Assembly: GCF_006007885.1 (NCBI RefSeq)
Contig: NZ_VCRO01000001.1
Location: forward strand, 124,001-188,000
Length of the DNA stretch: 64,000 bases
Origin: Alteribacter natronophilus
Lineage (GTDB): Bacteria > Bacillota > Bacilli > Bacillales > Salisediminibacteriaceae
Direction of reading: 5' to 3'
Within the stretch, counting starts at the first letter, position 1. Each line of letters starts with the position of its first letter. Below, piece after piece: positions 25,587-34,066 of this stretch. Position numbers and translations under genes: made by a program. The notes below the pieces were generated by a model. It was given only the letters and a program-made list of their open reading frames with translations, was not told the DNA's origin and made no database searches.

Positions 25587-26843
25587 ATGCAGAAGATTTT
25601 TCACGAGATTGTATCAATCATGCACAAAGACTATGCCGGCTGGCAGGACAAACAGGGCTGGGACCGGCCTGATTTTTTTAAGGAAAAACTGGATCGCTGT
25701 AGGGCTGACGGAACACTGACCCCGGCCCGGTTCACACAGCTCGTCCAGGAGTACCTGATGGACTTTAGGGACCGGCACATGTATTTCACTGATTTAAAAG
25801 CCGTACCGGTGGACAGGGGGTTCCGGGTACGCCGGTACAGGGACCGGCTCTTTGTGACCGAGGTGCACAGCGAAAACCGCGTAAATACTGGGGACGCGAT
25901 TGTCACCGTTGGCGGCCTGACAGTGGCGGAGCTGAAGAATAAGCACGGATCCATGCTGGACGAGGTTCACCCCGAACGGGAAAACTGGCAGCCTGTGCTT
26001 GCAAGGTACGGAGAAATTCAGCTCAGCGACGGCACCGTTATCAAACTTCAGGAATATGAACGGGAGCCGTACAGTCCGGTGTATTCCATCAGAAAGCTTG
26101 GCGATACTGTACTGATCAAGCTGACTGATTTTATGAACCCTGATGCGATCCGTGAGCTAATCAGGACCAATGAGACTCTTCTGGATGAGGCCGCTCACCT
26201 GATCATGGATGTCCGCACAAATTACGGCGGCAGCGACGCCAGTTATCTGCCCCTTCTCCCGTACCTCATGCCGGAGGAAGGCGTCGATCTCAGCGATACA
26301 GATGAAGTGATGCTGTTTAACTGCACCAGTGCCAATGCCGAGCGGGAAGCGGAAAAGTTCAGGAAACAGCTTGCAGCAGTGCAGGATCCGGATGCCCGTC
26401 TCGTTATAGAAGCGTTTAAAACAGAGTGGGAACGAAATCGGGGCAGAGGGTTTTCCCACTTTAACCTGAGTGATCTCATGCCAGATCTTTTTATCAGGGG
26501 AATCGGAAGTGCGGAGGCGATCGTCGTTCTTACGGATGTGTACTGCGGCAGTTCCGGAGACAGTTTCGCCGAGGCATGCAGACGCTCCGATAAAGTAACA
26601 GTTATGGGGCGAGGGACGATGGGGCTTAACGACTACGCGAACCTCGCAACGGCTGTATGGGACAGGCGCTACGAACTGATGTATCCAACCTCACGCCTGT
26701 CGCGTATTGATGAGGGAAAAGGGATGTCCCGCACGGGAGTCGAGCCCCACGTTCACATCCCGTGGACACCGGAACATCTCGAGCGTGATGTGGATCTCGG
26801 GCACGCGCTGGCATTTTTAAAGACCGGAAAATGTAACGCATGA
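25587..26843 (+). CDS. S41 family (tail-specific protease-like) peptidase, no signal peptide
   Basis: 418 residues with a C-terminal S41 peptidase core. LIMDVRTNYGG forms the substrate pocket strand, and the nucleophile region is CGSSGDSFAEAC (serine about 322-323). A PDZ-like module precedes (VTEVHSENRVNTGDAIVTVGG). No signal peptide or membrane anchor is present, unlike CtpA, so it is probably cytosolic. The ATG at 25587 has AGTAGGGG at 10 bases; the upstream in-frame GTG is too close to that site. Stop overlaps the next start (ATGA). Confidence 0.8.
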   Translation: MQKIFHEIVSIMHKDYAGWQDKQGWDRPDFFKEKLDRCRADGTLTPARFTQLVQEYLMDFRDRHMYFTDLKAVPVDRGFRVRRYRDRLFVTEVHSENRVNTGDAIVTVGGLTVAELKNKHGSMLDEVHPERENWQPVLARYGEIQLSDGTVIKLQEYEREPYSPVYSIRKLGDTVLIKLTDFMNPDAIRELIRTNETLLDEAAHLIMDVRTNYGGSDASYLPLLPYLMPEEGVDLSDTDEVMLFNCTSANAEREAEKFRKQLAAVQDPDARLVIEAFKTEWERNRGRGFSHFNLSDLMPDLFIRGIGSAEAIVVLTDVYCGSSGDSFAEACRRSDKVTVMGRGTMGLNDYANLATAVWDRRYELMYPTSRLSRIDEGKGMSRTGVEPHVHIPWTPEHLERDVDLGHALAFLKTGKCNA

Positions 26844-27181
26844 TGACGCTGGCTCCAATCGCCCTTACAAGTGCAGCCTTTTCCCTGATTTTCAGATGGA
26901 CCCAGCACGCCTGTAAAATCCGGCTGGATTTTAACCACATCATCTTTACAATCGTTCTGGGCTCAGGTGTTGTGATGACATTCGCAGGTTTTATTTTTCC
27001 TTCTCTTATCAGTACTTTTGCCCCTGTCAGGCTTTGGCGTCTGGAAGTCATGATGATGCATGCTCTTCCGCTCGGTCTGGTCCTGATTGCAGCAGGACTG
27101 CCTGGTGTAATCGTTTCGCTTATCTGGCGGTACCTTTCCGACAGCCTGATAAAAAATGATATTGGGGGGAAGAACAAATGA
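26840..27181 (+). CDS. Three-helix membrane protein, hypothetical
   Basis: 113 residues with three hydrophobic segments (about 5-20, 34-55 and 73-95) and a basic, glycine-rich tail. Coupled by ATGA overlaps both to the S41 peptidase upstream and to the Nudix gene downstream, forming a tight three-gene unit. Family not recognised. Confidence 0.75.
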   Translation: MMTLAPIALTSAAFSLIFRWTQHACKIRLDFNHIIFTIVLGSGVVMTFAGFIFPSLISTFAPVRLWRLEVMMMHALPLGLVLIAAGLPGVIVSLIWRYLSDSLIKNDIGGKNK

Positions 27182-27624
27182 CCTCCCCGGTGCTGAAAAC
27201 GACAGCTTACATTACGCGGCAGAGAGGCAGCAGCCGCGAACTTCTCGTCATGACCCGGGAGGGAGGAGAATATGACGGCTTACAGGTTCCTGGAGGTACA
27301 CTGATCCATGGAGAGTCAATTGTGGACTGCCTGGAGAGGGAGGTAAAAGAGGAAACCGGAATTACGGAAATTACCGTTAACTCCTGGCTCGGTACATACG
27401 GCTATTTCAGCCCTGTACGAAATACGCGGTACAAACGCTACTACTGCCATGCATCAGCCGGGCCGTGCCCCGACAGCTTTACTCATACCGTAAAAAGCGG
27501 CGACCAGGATAACGGATGGATATATCATTACCAATGGATGACCCTGGACCCTGATCGGCTTCCTGTCCTTGCCGGGCCACAGGGAAGGAAGCTGGAAGAA
27601 CTGTACAGGCACCTTTTTTCATAA
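27178..27624 (+). CDS. Nudix hydrolase
   Basis: 148 residues. The Nudix box GX5EX7REUXEEXGU is complete (begins GGTLIHGESIVDCLE, then REVKEETGI), so it should hydrolyse a nucleoside diphosphate-linked compound with Mg2+; the substrate is unknown. It follows the membrane protein with a 4-base overlap and GGGGGG ribosome site. The C-terminus PQGRKLEELYRHL is typical of Bacillus family members. Confidence 0.92.
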   Translation: MTSPVLKTTAYITRQRGSSRELLVMTREGGEYDGLQVPGGTLIHGESIVDCLEREVKEETGITEITVNSWLGTYGYFSPVRNTRYKRYYCHASAGPCPDSFTHTVKSGDQDNGWIYHYQWMTLDPDRLPVLAGPQGRKLEELYRHLFS

Positions 27625-27680
27625 AGCTGATGCGAAGGCCACCGAAAGTCTTCAAGCCGATCGTAATATTACCTTTTTCC

Positions 27681-27712
27681 AAAACAAAAACCGGGAGCAT
27701 TACTGCTTCCGG
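27681..27712 (-). terminator. Terminator of the histidine phosphatase gene
   Basis: CCGGAAGCA / TGCTCCCGG stem (one mismatch) with loop GTAA, then TTTTTGTTTT on the minus strand. Confidence 0.85.
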
Positions 27713-27720
27713 CAGCCTAT

Positions 27721-28482
27721 TTACTCTAGACCCTCAAGGGCTTCCAGTGTCAGGGTGGCGACTACATCGAACCCGTTGTTTTCCCCGAGCGGTTTTATGA
27801 CGATGGCACCCATATCGGGAATTTCACCGAAGCCGAGGTTAGGGGGGAAGCTGTGGCCAATTATGATCTGGTTGGTACCTTCCTCCGGTTCAATTTCAAG
27901 CATCTGGGCAAATTCCTGAAGGGTCTGCAGCTGAATGTCCGGGTTCGTTTCAAAGCTGAGATTATAAATATCCACCAGAAACGGATCCACTTCAGCCGCG
28001 TCCTCGCCAAATGCCAGCGCGGCAGTTTCCGTATTCCGGCAGAACGGGCTTGTGAGAACCGGCGTTGCGACGGGGATGCCGAGCTGACGAATCGTTTCTC
28101 CGAATGTTCGAGCCTGATCACGTCCTGTGTCCGACAGGTTGCGCTGGGTTGCACAGTCGTCAAAGTCCAGGTTCGGCTGATCCTCTCCCACGGTGGCTTC
28201 GGCGTGGCGCACGTACAGTATGTGGCCGCCTGCCTGAAGGTCAGTAAGAAGAGAACGGGTGGCACCCCTTCGTTCGTCATGAACTGCAGCTGGAATCATC
28301 GCCCGGTAATAATGCGACATCAGCTGATGGTAATGCTGCTGAATCGCGTACTGATGATACGCTGTACTGTTGCGGGTCTGGGAAAGCTTGAGGTTTCTGG
28401 CGTTTAACGCCTGCTGGTAACACTGAAGCGCCAGCTGTTTAGCCGTATGTCGCTGCTGACGCAAAAGGTGGTTTAAATCCAA
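27721..28482 (-). CDS. Histidine phosphatase (phosphoglycerate-mutase-like) family protein
   Basis: About 253 residues. An N-terminal helical region rich in Gln/His/Tyr (about 1-80: QLALQCYQQALNARN...YHQLMSHYYRAM) precedes a branch-1 histidine phosphatase domain. That domain has the LYVRHAEAT phosphate pocket, LSDTGRDQARTFGE, LTSPFCRNTETA and IIIGHSFPP with the second catalytic histidine. The N-terminal extension is unusual for the family. The TTG start at 28482 is chosen for the GGAGGT eight bases upstream; an ATG 15 bases further upstream overlaps that site. Substrate unknown. Confidence 0.82.
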   Translation of the reverse strand: MDLNHLLRQQRHTAKQLALQCYQQALNARNLKLSQTRNSTAYHQYAIQQHYHQLMSHYYRAMIPAAVHDERRGATRSLLTDLQAGGHILYVRHAEATVGEDQPNLDFDDCATQRNLSDTGRDQARTFGETIRQLGIPVATPVLTSPFCRNTETAALAFGEDAAEVDPFLVDIYNLSFETNPDIQLQTLQEFAQMLEIEPEEGTNQIIIGHSFPPNLGFGEIPDMGAIVIKPLGENNGFDVVATLTLEALEGLE

Positions 28483-28763
28483 GGTTTTTACCTCCATTCG
28501 GGTTTTCAGACACTGCCAATGTATGTAAAAAGCCCGGATAGGTGCACACACTCTTACATTCTCCGGTACAGAGCCGGACTGCTGCTGTTCGAACCACTGC
28601 TTTTTTCAAAGGAAGGGGAGGAAACAGGATATGAATTCCGTGCTCATTCTGAAAAAGAACCCGTAATTCTGCCCCATGACGAGATCATATTTTCTTCGAC
28701 TTAAAGATTCCTCTTAGAAGTAAGGGCCCCCAGTCAGTTTGGCAGTCTCGGACATTCAGGTAC
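28483..28763. other. Gene-free stretch
   Basis: Divergent spacer between the histidine phosphatase and the TetR gene's 3' end. A ribosome-site-like AAGGAAGGGGAGG at about 28609 leads only to an 11-codon frame. No gene or repeat is supported. Confidence 0.5.
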
Positions 28764-28796
28764 AAAAGGAAGCCTGCTCGGTGTGAGCAGGCTTCC
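28764..28796 (-). terminator. Terminator of the TetR gene
   Basis: Perfect 12-bp stem GGAAGCCTGCTC / GAGCAGGCTTCC with a 5-base loop and a short minus-strand TTTT. Confidence 0.8.
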
Positions 28797-28837
28797 AGGA
28801 CGGCCTTCCTGAATAAATAAAAATAAGCTGATCTGCG

Positions 28838-29428
28838 TTACTCCCCTCCACGCCCCACAATCCCGTAAAAGAATATCTTCGTAATATCCTCTGTAAGAGG
28901 AAGCACCCGTTCATAGACTTCCTCCCGCTGCATGGCGTCTTTCAGGATATTTAGATAAAAAAGGATCGCTTCCTGTGAGATGGAGGGGTCAACAAATCCT
29001 TCCCGACGGCCTTCCTCAAGAAGCCGTGCCAAGGCGGGCATTGTTTTTTCCGCATACACTTTCTCAATCATGTTCCCTTCATCCGCCGTGTATTCCTTCA
29101 TCATATACTGATAGTATTCCGGGTGAATCCGGCTCGCTGTCTCTTTTTTGGCAAAGATGAGCTGTTTCACTTTCTCCGGAAACGGGAGATCGCTCTGAAT
29201 GGTCGCTTCAAAATCCTTCATCGCCTGGTCCACATAAAACAGAAACGATTCGTAAACAAGGGTATGTTTATTTTCAAAGTAGTTGTAAATGGTCACCTGG
29301 GAGACCCCGGCTGTGCGGGCAATCTCCGATACGGACACTTTCTGGATGCCGTGCGTCATAAACAGACGGTGGGCGGCTGTAAGAATGTCCTTTTTTTTCT
29401 GCTCCCGGCGCTGCTGAAATCCGTCCAT
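28838..29428 (-). CDS. TetR-family transcriptional repressor
   Basis: 196 residues. The N-terminal HTH is VSVSEIARTAGVSQVTIYNYFENKHTLVYE. The C-terminal half is a ligand-binding helical domain with a long segment (FLFYVDQAMKDFEATIQSDL...) typical of Bacillus exporter regulators. GAGGTGAACGAC precedes the ATG at 29428. It is divergent from an ABC exporter operon. The shared 153-base region holds paired inverted repeats over both promoters, so it most likely represses the exporter and itself until a drug or lipid ligand binds. Confidence 0.92.
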   Translation of the reverse strand: MDGFQQRREQKKKDILTAAHRLFMTHGIQKVSVSEIARTAGVSQVTIYNYFENKHTLVYESFLFYVDQAMKDFEATIQSDLPFPEKVKQLIFAKKETASRIHPEYYQYMMKEYTADEGNMIEKVYAEKTMPALARLLEEGRREGFVDPSISQEAILFYLNILKDAMQREEVYERVLPLTEDITKIFFYGIVGRGGE

Positions 29429-29447
29429 GTCGTTCACCTCAGTATTT

Positions 29448-29477
29448 ATATTACAGCAAAGTTTTGTAATAAGACAA
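29448..29477 (-). promoter_or_regulatory. Candidate promoter of the TetR gene
   Basis: On the minus strand TTGTCT (29472-29477), an 18-base spacer and TAATAT (29448-29453). The imperfect palindrome ATTACA...TGTAAT (29450-29470) fills the spacer and is a possible autoregulatory site. Confidence 0.55.
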
Positions 29478-29482
29478 ATGAA

Positions 29483-29534
29483 ATAGTTCATAAATCTATT
29501 GTAATCAGATCCATTTATATATATTATGAACTAT
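29483..29534. promoter_or_regulatory. Candidate TetR operator, inverted 11-bp half sites
   Basis: ATAGTTCATAA (29483-29493) and its exact reverse complement TTATGAACTAT (29524-29534), separated by 30 bases. The right arm overlaps the -10 and the left arm lies upstream of the -35 of the exporter promoter. Confidence 0.6.
29499..29527 (+). promoter_or_regulatory. Promoter of the ABC exporter operon
   Basis: TTGTAA (29499-29504), a 17-base spacer, TATTAT (29522-29527); 54 bases upstream of the ATPase start. Confidence 0.65.
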
Positions 29535-29581
29535 ATCGGTATAAATATTTCAAAACTAAGAAGCCGCAGGGGGGAATCCCG

Positions 29582-30505
29582 ATGAAAGTAATCGAAACGA
29601 ATGGACTGACGAAGCGGTTTGGTAAATTTACCGCACTGAACGGTGTGAATTTAAATGTAGAACAGGGAGAAGTGTACGGGTTTATCGGACCGAACGGTGC
29701 CGGGAAATCAACAACGATCCGGGTTCTGCTCGGGATTTTAAAAGCAACAGAGGGAAAAGCGTCCATCTTTGGTCAGGACGTCTGGAAAAATGCCGTTGAG
29801 CTTCATAAACGGATTGCCTACGTACCGGGAGATGTAAACCTGTGGCCGAACCTGACGGGCGGTGAGGTAATCGACCTCATGCTGAGCCTCAGGGGGAAAA
29901 AGGCTGCCGGGAACCGCAGGGAGGAACTCATTGAAAGGTTCAAGCTCGACCCGTCCAAAAAGTGCCGGACATACTCTAAGGGAAACCGCCAGAAGGTGGC
30001 TCTTGTATCGGCTTTTGCGGGCGAGGCGGATCTGTTTATTTTAGACGAACCTACAAGCGGGCTCGACCCTTTAATGGAGCGGGTATTCCAGGAGTGTGTG
30101 GCCGAAGTGAAGGCGGAAGGTAAGACGGTTCTTCTTTCCAGTCACATCCTCTCCGAAGTGGAACGTCTCTGCGACCGGGTCGGGATTATCCGCGGTGGTG
30201 AGATGATTGAATCGGGCACGCTCGATGACCTGCGTCACCTGACCCGTACGAGCATGCTCGTTAAAACGAAGGAACCGCTGGAAGGGCTGAAGGATCTCCC
30301 CGGCGTCCATGATGTAAAACAGGAGGACGGAGCTGTTTCCTTCCAGGCTGACGGTGAAAAGATGGACGGTATTATCCGCCATGTGAGCCGATTCGGTGTT
30401 GTCAAACTGGAAAGTGCACCACCGACACTGGAGGATCTGTTTATGCGTCATTACGAAGGCACCGGCGGGGAGGAGGCTGACACGGATGGCAGAACGACTG
30501 TTTAG
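29582..30505 (+). CDS. ABC exporter ATP-binding protein
   Basis: 307-residue ATPase. Walker A is GPNGAGKST and Walker B FILDEPTSGLDP. The signature loop is YSKGNRQKV, departing from LSGGQ as in several drug-export subfamilies, and the H-loop is LSSHILSEVE. The C-terminal extension (about 215-307) is of the DrrA/TnrB kind. The ATG at 29582 follows CAGGGGGGAA; the much longer upstream extension of the frame runs through the promoter and is not coding. It overlaps the permease gene by 20 bases. Confidence 0.93.
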   Translation: MKVIETNGLTKRFGKFTALNGVNLNVEQGEVYGFIGPNGAGKSTTIRVLLGILKATEGKASIFGQDVWKNAVELHKRIAYVPGDVNLWPNLTGGEVIDLMLSLRGKKAAGNRREELIERFKLDPSKKCRTYSKGNRQKVALVSAFAGEADLFILDEPTSGLDPLMERVFQECVAEVKAEGKTVLLSSHILSEVERLCDRVGIIRGGEMIESGTLDDLRHLTRTSMLVKTKEPLEGLKDLPGVHDVKQEDGAVSFQADGEKMDGIIRHVSRFGVVKLESAPPTLEDLFMRHYEGTGGEEADTDGRTTV

Positions 30506-32090
30506 CGGCACGGGGCGGCTCAGCCGCCTCTTCATCAGGAGGGACCGTCTCCGTCTCAGTATCTGGATCACGGCGATCGTCCTGCTGAATGTCTCCACCG
30601 CCGCTTCTTTTACGGGACTTTACATGAGCGAGGAAGAAAAGCAGGCCATGGCAGGCACGATGGAAAACCCTGCGATGACCGCCATGCTCGGCCCTGGGTA
30701 TGGACTTGAAAACTACCACGAAGGGGCCATGATGGCTCACCAGATGCTTCTGTTTATGGCTGTGGTAACGGCAATCATGAACATTCTTCTTGTCGTCCGC
30801 CATACGCGCGCTGATGAAGAAGAAGGGCGGGTGGAACTGATCCGGTCCCTTCCGGTTGGACGACTGTCCACCCTTGCTTCCACACTGGTCGTAATGACCG
30901 TTGTCAACACGGCAGTGGCCCTTCTCACAGGAGTCGGCCTTGCAGTCGTCGGCATCGAGTCCATCGATTTTGCAGGCTCACTGCTATTCGGTGCGGCACT
31001 CGGCGCGGCAGGACTCTTTTTTGCTGGTGTAACGGCTCTTTTTGCACAGCTCTCCGAAAGCAGCCGGGGAACGGTGGGATTGTCATTTGCCGTACTCGGC
31101 GGCGCCTACATTCTAAGGGCCATCGGCGATGTGAGCAGCGAAGGGCTTTCACTTGTATCACCGCTCGGTCTGATTCTTCGCACCGAAGCGTATGTAAATA
31201 ATTACTGGTGGCCTGTTTTTGTCACCATCGGAATCGCCGGTGTGCTTCTGGTTCTCGCCTTTTACCTGAATCTCCGCCGCGATCTCGAAGCCGGTTTTCT
31301 TCCTTCACGTCCGGGAAAAAAACAGGCTTCCGCGTTTCTGAAGAGTCCATTTGGTTTAAGCGTCCGGCTTCAGCGGACCGCCCTGATTTCCTGGGCAGTG
31401 GGTATGGTTGTCCTCGGTGTTTCCTACGGATCCGTTCTCGGGGACCTGGAAGCGTTTTTTGAAGCGAGCGAGATGATGCGGGAAATCCTCGCACCGGATG
31501 CCGCACTGTCCCTGACCGAGCAGTACCTGACGATGCTGATGGCGGTCATAGCGATGATCTGCACGGTACCGCCGCTGATGATGATGCTGAAGCTGAAAGG
31601 GGAGGAGAAGAAGGGGCGCATCGACCATCTTCTCACACGTGTGGTTTCGCGGGGGCGAACGATGGGCAGTTACTTCCTGCTTGCCATGATTACGAGCGCT
31701 CTGATGCTTTTTCTCGCCGTGTCCGGGCTCTGGGCTGCAGCTGCAGGGGTTATGGATGATCCGATGGCATTTTCCATGGTGTTTGAAGCAGCCATGGTCT
31801 ACCTGCCTGCTGTCTGGATCATGATCGGTGCGGCTGTGTTTCTTATCGGTGTGCTGCCGAAGTTCAGCGGTTTTATCTGGGCGTACCTCGGCTACACCTT
31901 TCTCGTTGTCTACCTTGGCGAGCTGCTCCAGTTTCCCGAGTGGCTTAAGAATCTTTCGCCTTTCGGGTACGTTCCGCAGGTACCGGTGGAAGAGCTGAGT
32001 TTCACTGTCCTCGCTGTCCTTACGCTTGTGGCCGCTGTGCTGGTGATTGCCGGCTTTACCGGGTACAGAAGAAGAGATATAGCAGGGTAA
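30486..32090 (+). CDS. ABC exporter permease (polyketide-antibiotic exporter type)
   Basis: 534 residues with about 12 transmembrane segments, a fusion-length permease. It resembles the 'putative exporter of polyketide antibiotics' group (TnrB-like), including the region ARADEEEGRVELIRSLPVGR and its second-half counterpart LKGEEKKGRIDHLLTRVVSR, which are the coupling helices of two homologous halves. GGGGAGGAGG lies 10 bases before the ATG. Cotranscribed with the ATPase; under the divergent TetR gene. Likely exports a hydrophobic drug or envelope compound. Confidence 0.9.
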   Translation: MAERLFSGTGRLSRLFIRRDRLRLSIWITAIVLLNVSTAASFTGLYMSEEEKQAMAGTMENPAMTAMLGPGYGLENYHEGAMMAHQMLLFMAVVTAIMNILLVVRHTRADEEEGRVELIRSLPVGRLSTLASTLVVMTVVNTAVALLTGVGLAVVGIESIDFAGSLLFGAALGAAGLFFAGVTALFAQLSESSRGTVGLSFAVLGGAYILRAIGDVSSEGLSLVSPLGLILRTEAYVNNYWWPVFVTIGIAGVLLVLAFYLNLRRDLEAGFLPSRPGKKQASAFLKSPFGLSVRLQRTALISWAVGMVVLGVSYGSVLGDLEAFFEASEMMREILAPDAALSLTEQYLTMLMAVIAMICTVPPLMMMLKLKGEEKKGRIDHLLTRVVSRGRTMGSYFLLAMITSALMLFLAVSGLWAAAAGVMDDPMAFSMVFEAAMVYLPAVWIMIGAAVFLIGVLPKFSGFIWAYLGYTFLVVYLGELLQFPEWLKNLSPFGYVPQVPVEELSFTVLAVLTLVAAVLVIAGFTGYRRRDIAG

Positions 32091-32093
32091 TAT

Positions 32094-32137
32094 AAAAAAC
32101 GCCCGCTTTCATTTATGAAGGCGGGCTTCATTTTTTC
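32094..32137. terminator. Bidirectional terminator
   Basis: GCCCGCTTTCAT / ATGAAGGCGGGC stem flanked by A6 on the left and TTCATTTTTT on the right; serves the exporter operon and the convergent small gene. Confidence 0.9.
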
Positions 32138-32142
32138 CCTGC

Positions 32143-32445
32143 TTAATTGGTGATCAGGCCTATGACTGCAGGTACAGCGATTACGATAACGGCCAGGCTG
32201 ACCAGCGCCCGTGTCAGAGAAGGAGAAAGCTTTTTGACTTTTTCTTTCTTCAGCCAGCCGGTATGCTGGAGTCTGTTTTGGTAAAGCACATAAATCAGGA
32301 TAAGGATGCCTGCATTGCCGACCCAGGCAAGTCCATCCGTATCCACTCCAATACTGCTGTAAAGGTACCTGAGCAGAGCACCTCCGATTACCCCGAGGAA
32401 AAATATAATCAGTCCCACTCTGAGAATTTCTATTAAATAGCGCAT
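32143..32445 (-). CDS. Three-helix membrane protein, hypothetical
   Basis: 100 residues: transmembrane segments at about 8-29, 43-58 and 80-98, with a lysine-rich loop (WLKKEKVKKL) between the last two. The ATG at 32445 follows GAGAGGTG; a GTG nine bases earlier lies in that site. Family not recognised. Confidence 0.75.
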   Translation of the reverse strand: MRYLIEILRVGLIIFFLGVIGGALLRYLYSSIGVDTDGLAWVGNAGILILIYVLYQNRLQHTGWLKKEKVKKLSPSLTRALVSLAVIVIAVPAVIGLITN

Positions 32446-32522
32446 ACAAGTCACCTCTCAATCAATCCGCAATGGTAGAATAAGTTTAACATAAACTACC
32501 AGATGAAGAGGAGGAAGGAAAG

Positions 32523-33017
32523 ATGCTCACACTTTTTACATACAACTGGCAGGTCAGGGAGGAGTGGTTTGAATGGGCAGCGGAGCTTTCTGAAGAGGAG
32601 CTGCTGAAAGACAGAACAGGAGGCCCCGGAAGCATTCTGTTCACGCTCTATCATGTGGCTGATGCAGAATACAGCTGGATCCGTGCGGTTTACGGGCTCC
32701 CGGACAAGCCCGTATCCTTCGAGTCCGTCCGCTCTCTTGATATGGTCAGAACACTTTCTGATAAATGGAACAGAGAGGTCAGAAATCTGCTCGAAAGCGG
32801 CGTGCCTGATCTTGAGGGGACAGTCACGGCAGAATGGGCTCCGGTCCCGTACAGAAAAGGTGACGTCCTGAGGCACATCATCGCCCATGAAATTCACCAT
32901 ATGGGACAGCTTTCCGTCTGGGCAAGGGAAATCGGGCACAAGCCGGTATCAGCTAATGTCATAGGAAGAGAACTTCCTGCCATTCCCGGGAACCGGTCAT
33001 CATCAGAATTAAAATGA
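32523..33017 (+). CDS. DinB-family protein, paralogue of the one at 24693
   Basis: 164 residues. The metal-site histidines lie in FTLYHVADAEY and HIIAHEIHHMGQ. It shares FTYNWQVREEWF and MGQLSVWAREIG with the other DinB gene in the window. Strong GAGGAGGAAGG ribosome site. An AraC-type regulator follows 49 bases later on the same strand, so the two may form a unit. Confidence 0.9.
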   Translation: MLTLFTYNWQVREEWFEWAAELSEEELLKDRTGGPGSILFTLYHVADAEYSWIRAVYGLPDKPVSFESVRSLDMVRTLSDKWNREVRNLLESGVPDLEGTVTAEWAPVPYRKGDVLRHIIAHEIHHMGQLSVWAREIGHKPVSANVIGRELPAIPGNRSSSELK

Positions 33018-33066
33018 CAGGATTATCATTTGACACCCATTTAAAATGAAATCAGGAGGTGGTCAT

Positions 33067-33918
33067 GTGGAGTGGGTCGCATCACTTCGAAGAACGATCG
33101 ATTATATTGAAGAGTGCCTGCCGGAACCTGTATCGGTCGATCAGGCAGCGAAGGCTGCCCACGTCTCACCGGCCCACCTTCAGCGCGCATTTTCAGTTCT
33201 GACGGGAATATCACTGGGAGAATACATCCGCAGACGCCGGCTGACACTCGCTGCAGAGGAGCTGAGCAGAGGAAAAGCGAAAATCTTGGACACAGCCCTC
33301 AGGTACGGGTACGAAACACCGGAATCCTTTGCAAAGGCGTTTCGCCGGCAGCACGGAATAACCCCGAAGGAAGCGAGAAAACCCGGAGCAGAGTTTGCGT
33401 GCTACAACCGCCTGGTTATTCAGGTAACACTGAAAGGGGAAAAGCCGATGAAGTACAGAATGGTGGAAAGGGAATCGTTTAACGTTGCAGGAATTAAAAA
33501 GAGGATGACACTGGAGAACAATGCCCAGCAGACAGAAATCCCGAAACTATGGGGGAAAGTGAATGCCGATGGCACAAGTGAACAACTCTTCAGGCTCAAT
33601 CAGGGTCAGATTGACGGCGTGCTCGGCGTATGTATTGACCAGGGCAATCAGGAAATGGACTACTGGGTAGCTACTGAATACGAAGGGGCTTTACCCGAGC
33701 AGTTTGATCAGCTCACCATCCCCGCTTCAACGTGGGCTGTTTTTGAAGTCCACGGGCCGATGCCGGACGCCATGCAGAAAGCCTGGGAACAGATTATGAG
33801 CGAGTGGTTCCCATCCAGCAGTTACGAACATGCCGGCACTCCGGACTTTGAAAAGTACACAGACGAGGATCCGGCGTGCCCTGATCTGTACTCCGAAATC
33901 TGGATTCCGGTAAAATAG
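33067..33918 (+). CDS. AraC-type regulator with GyrI-like effector domain
   Basis: 283 residues. Two HTH motifs of an AraC domain (VDQAAKAAHVSPAHLQRAF and ILDTALRYGYETPESFAKAFRRQHGITPKEAR) occupy about 1-105. A GyrI-like (SOUL/Rob-type) small-molecule-binding domain follows (from MKYRMVERESFNVAGIKK to WIPVK). Such proteins activate multidrug or stress genes on binding hydrophobic ligands. The GTG at 33067 is chosen because AGGAGGTGG lies eight bases upstream; the upstream ATG has no site. Targets unknown; DinB is adjacent. Confidence 0.9.
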   Translation: MEWVASLRRTIDYIEECLPEPVSVDQAAKAAHVSPAHLQRAFSVLTGISLGEYIRRRRLTLAAEELSRGKAKILDTALRYGYETPESFAKAFRRQHGITPKEARKPGAEFACYNRLVIQVTLKGEKPMKYRMVERESFNVAGIKKRMTLENNAQQTEIPKLWGKVNADGTSEQLFRLNQGQIDGVLGVCIDQGNQEMDYWVATEYEGALPEQFDQLTIPASTWAVFEVHGPMPDAMQKAWEQIMSEWFPSSSYEHAGTPDFEKYTDEDPACPDLYSEIWIPVK

Positions 33919-33920
33919 AG

Positions 33921-34027
33921 GCTAACCTGAAAGGGGTGATGTATCCCTTTCAGGTCAGCCTCTGAGGCAGTGAGTGAAGCCGCTTCCCAGTTTTGGCAAT
34001 CAGACCGGTGCTTTTCCGGTCTGACTG
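33921..34027. other. Two strong hairpins after the AraC gene, without U tracts
   Basis: 33921-33963: AGGCT-a-ACCTGAAAGGG / CCCTTTCAGGT-c-AGCCT. About 34000-34026: TCAGACCGG / CCGGTCTGA. Neither is followed by a T run on either strand, so neither is a standard intrinsic terminator. Confidence 0.6.
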
Positions 34028-34066
34028 AAGCGTGCTGAATCATTGCCGGCAGCCTTCATCTGTCTT

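Noticed and set aside
28519-28704. 61-codon plus-strand frame in the 28.5-kb gap
   Set aside because: No ribosome site at its start and no similarity; the ribosome-like GGGGAGG inside it leads to an 11-codon frame only.
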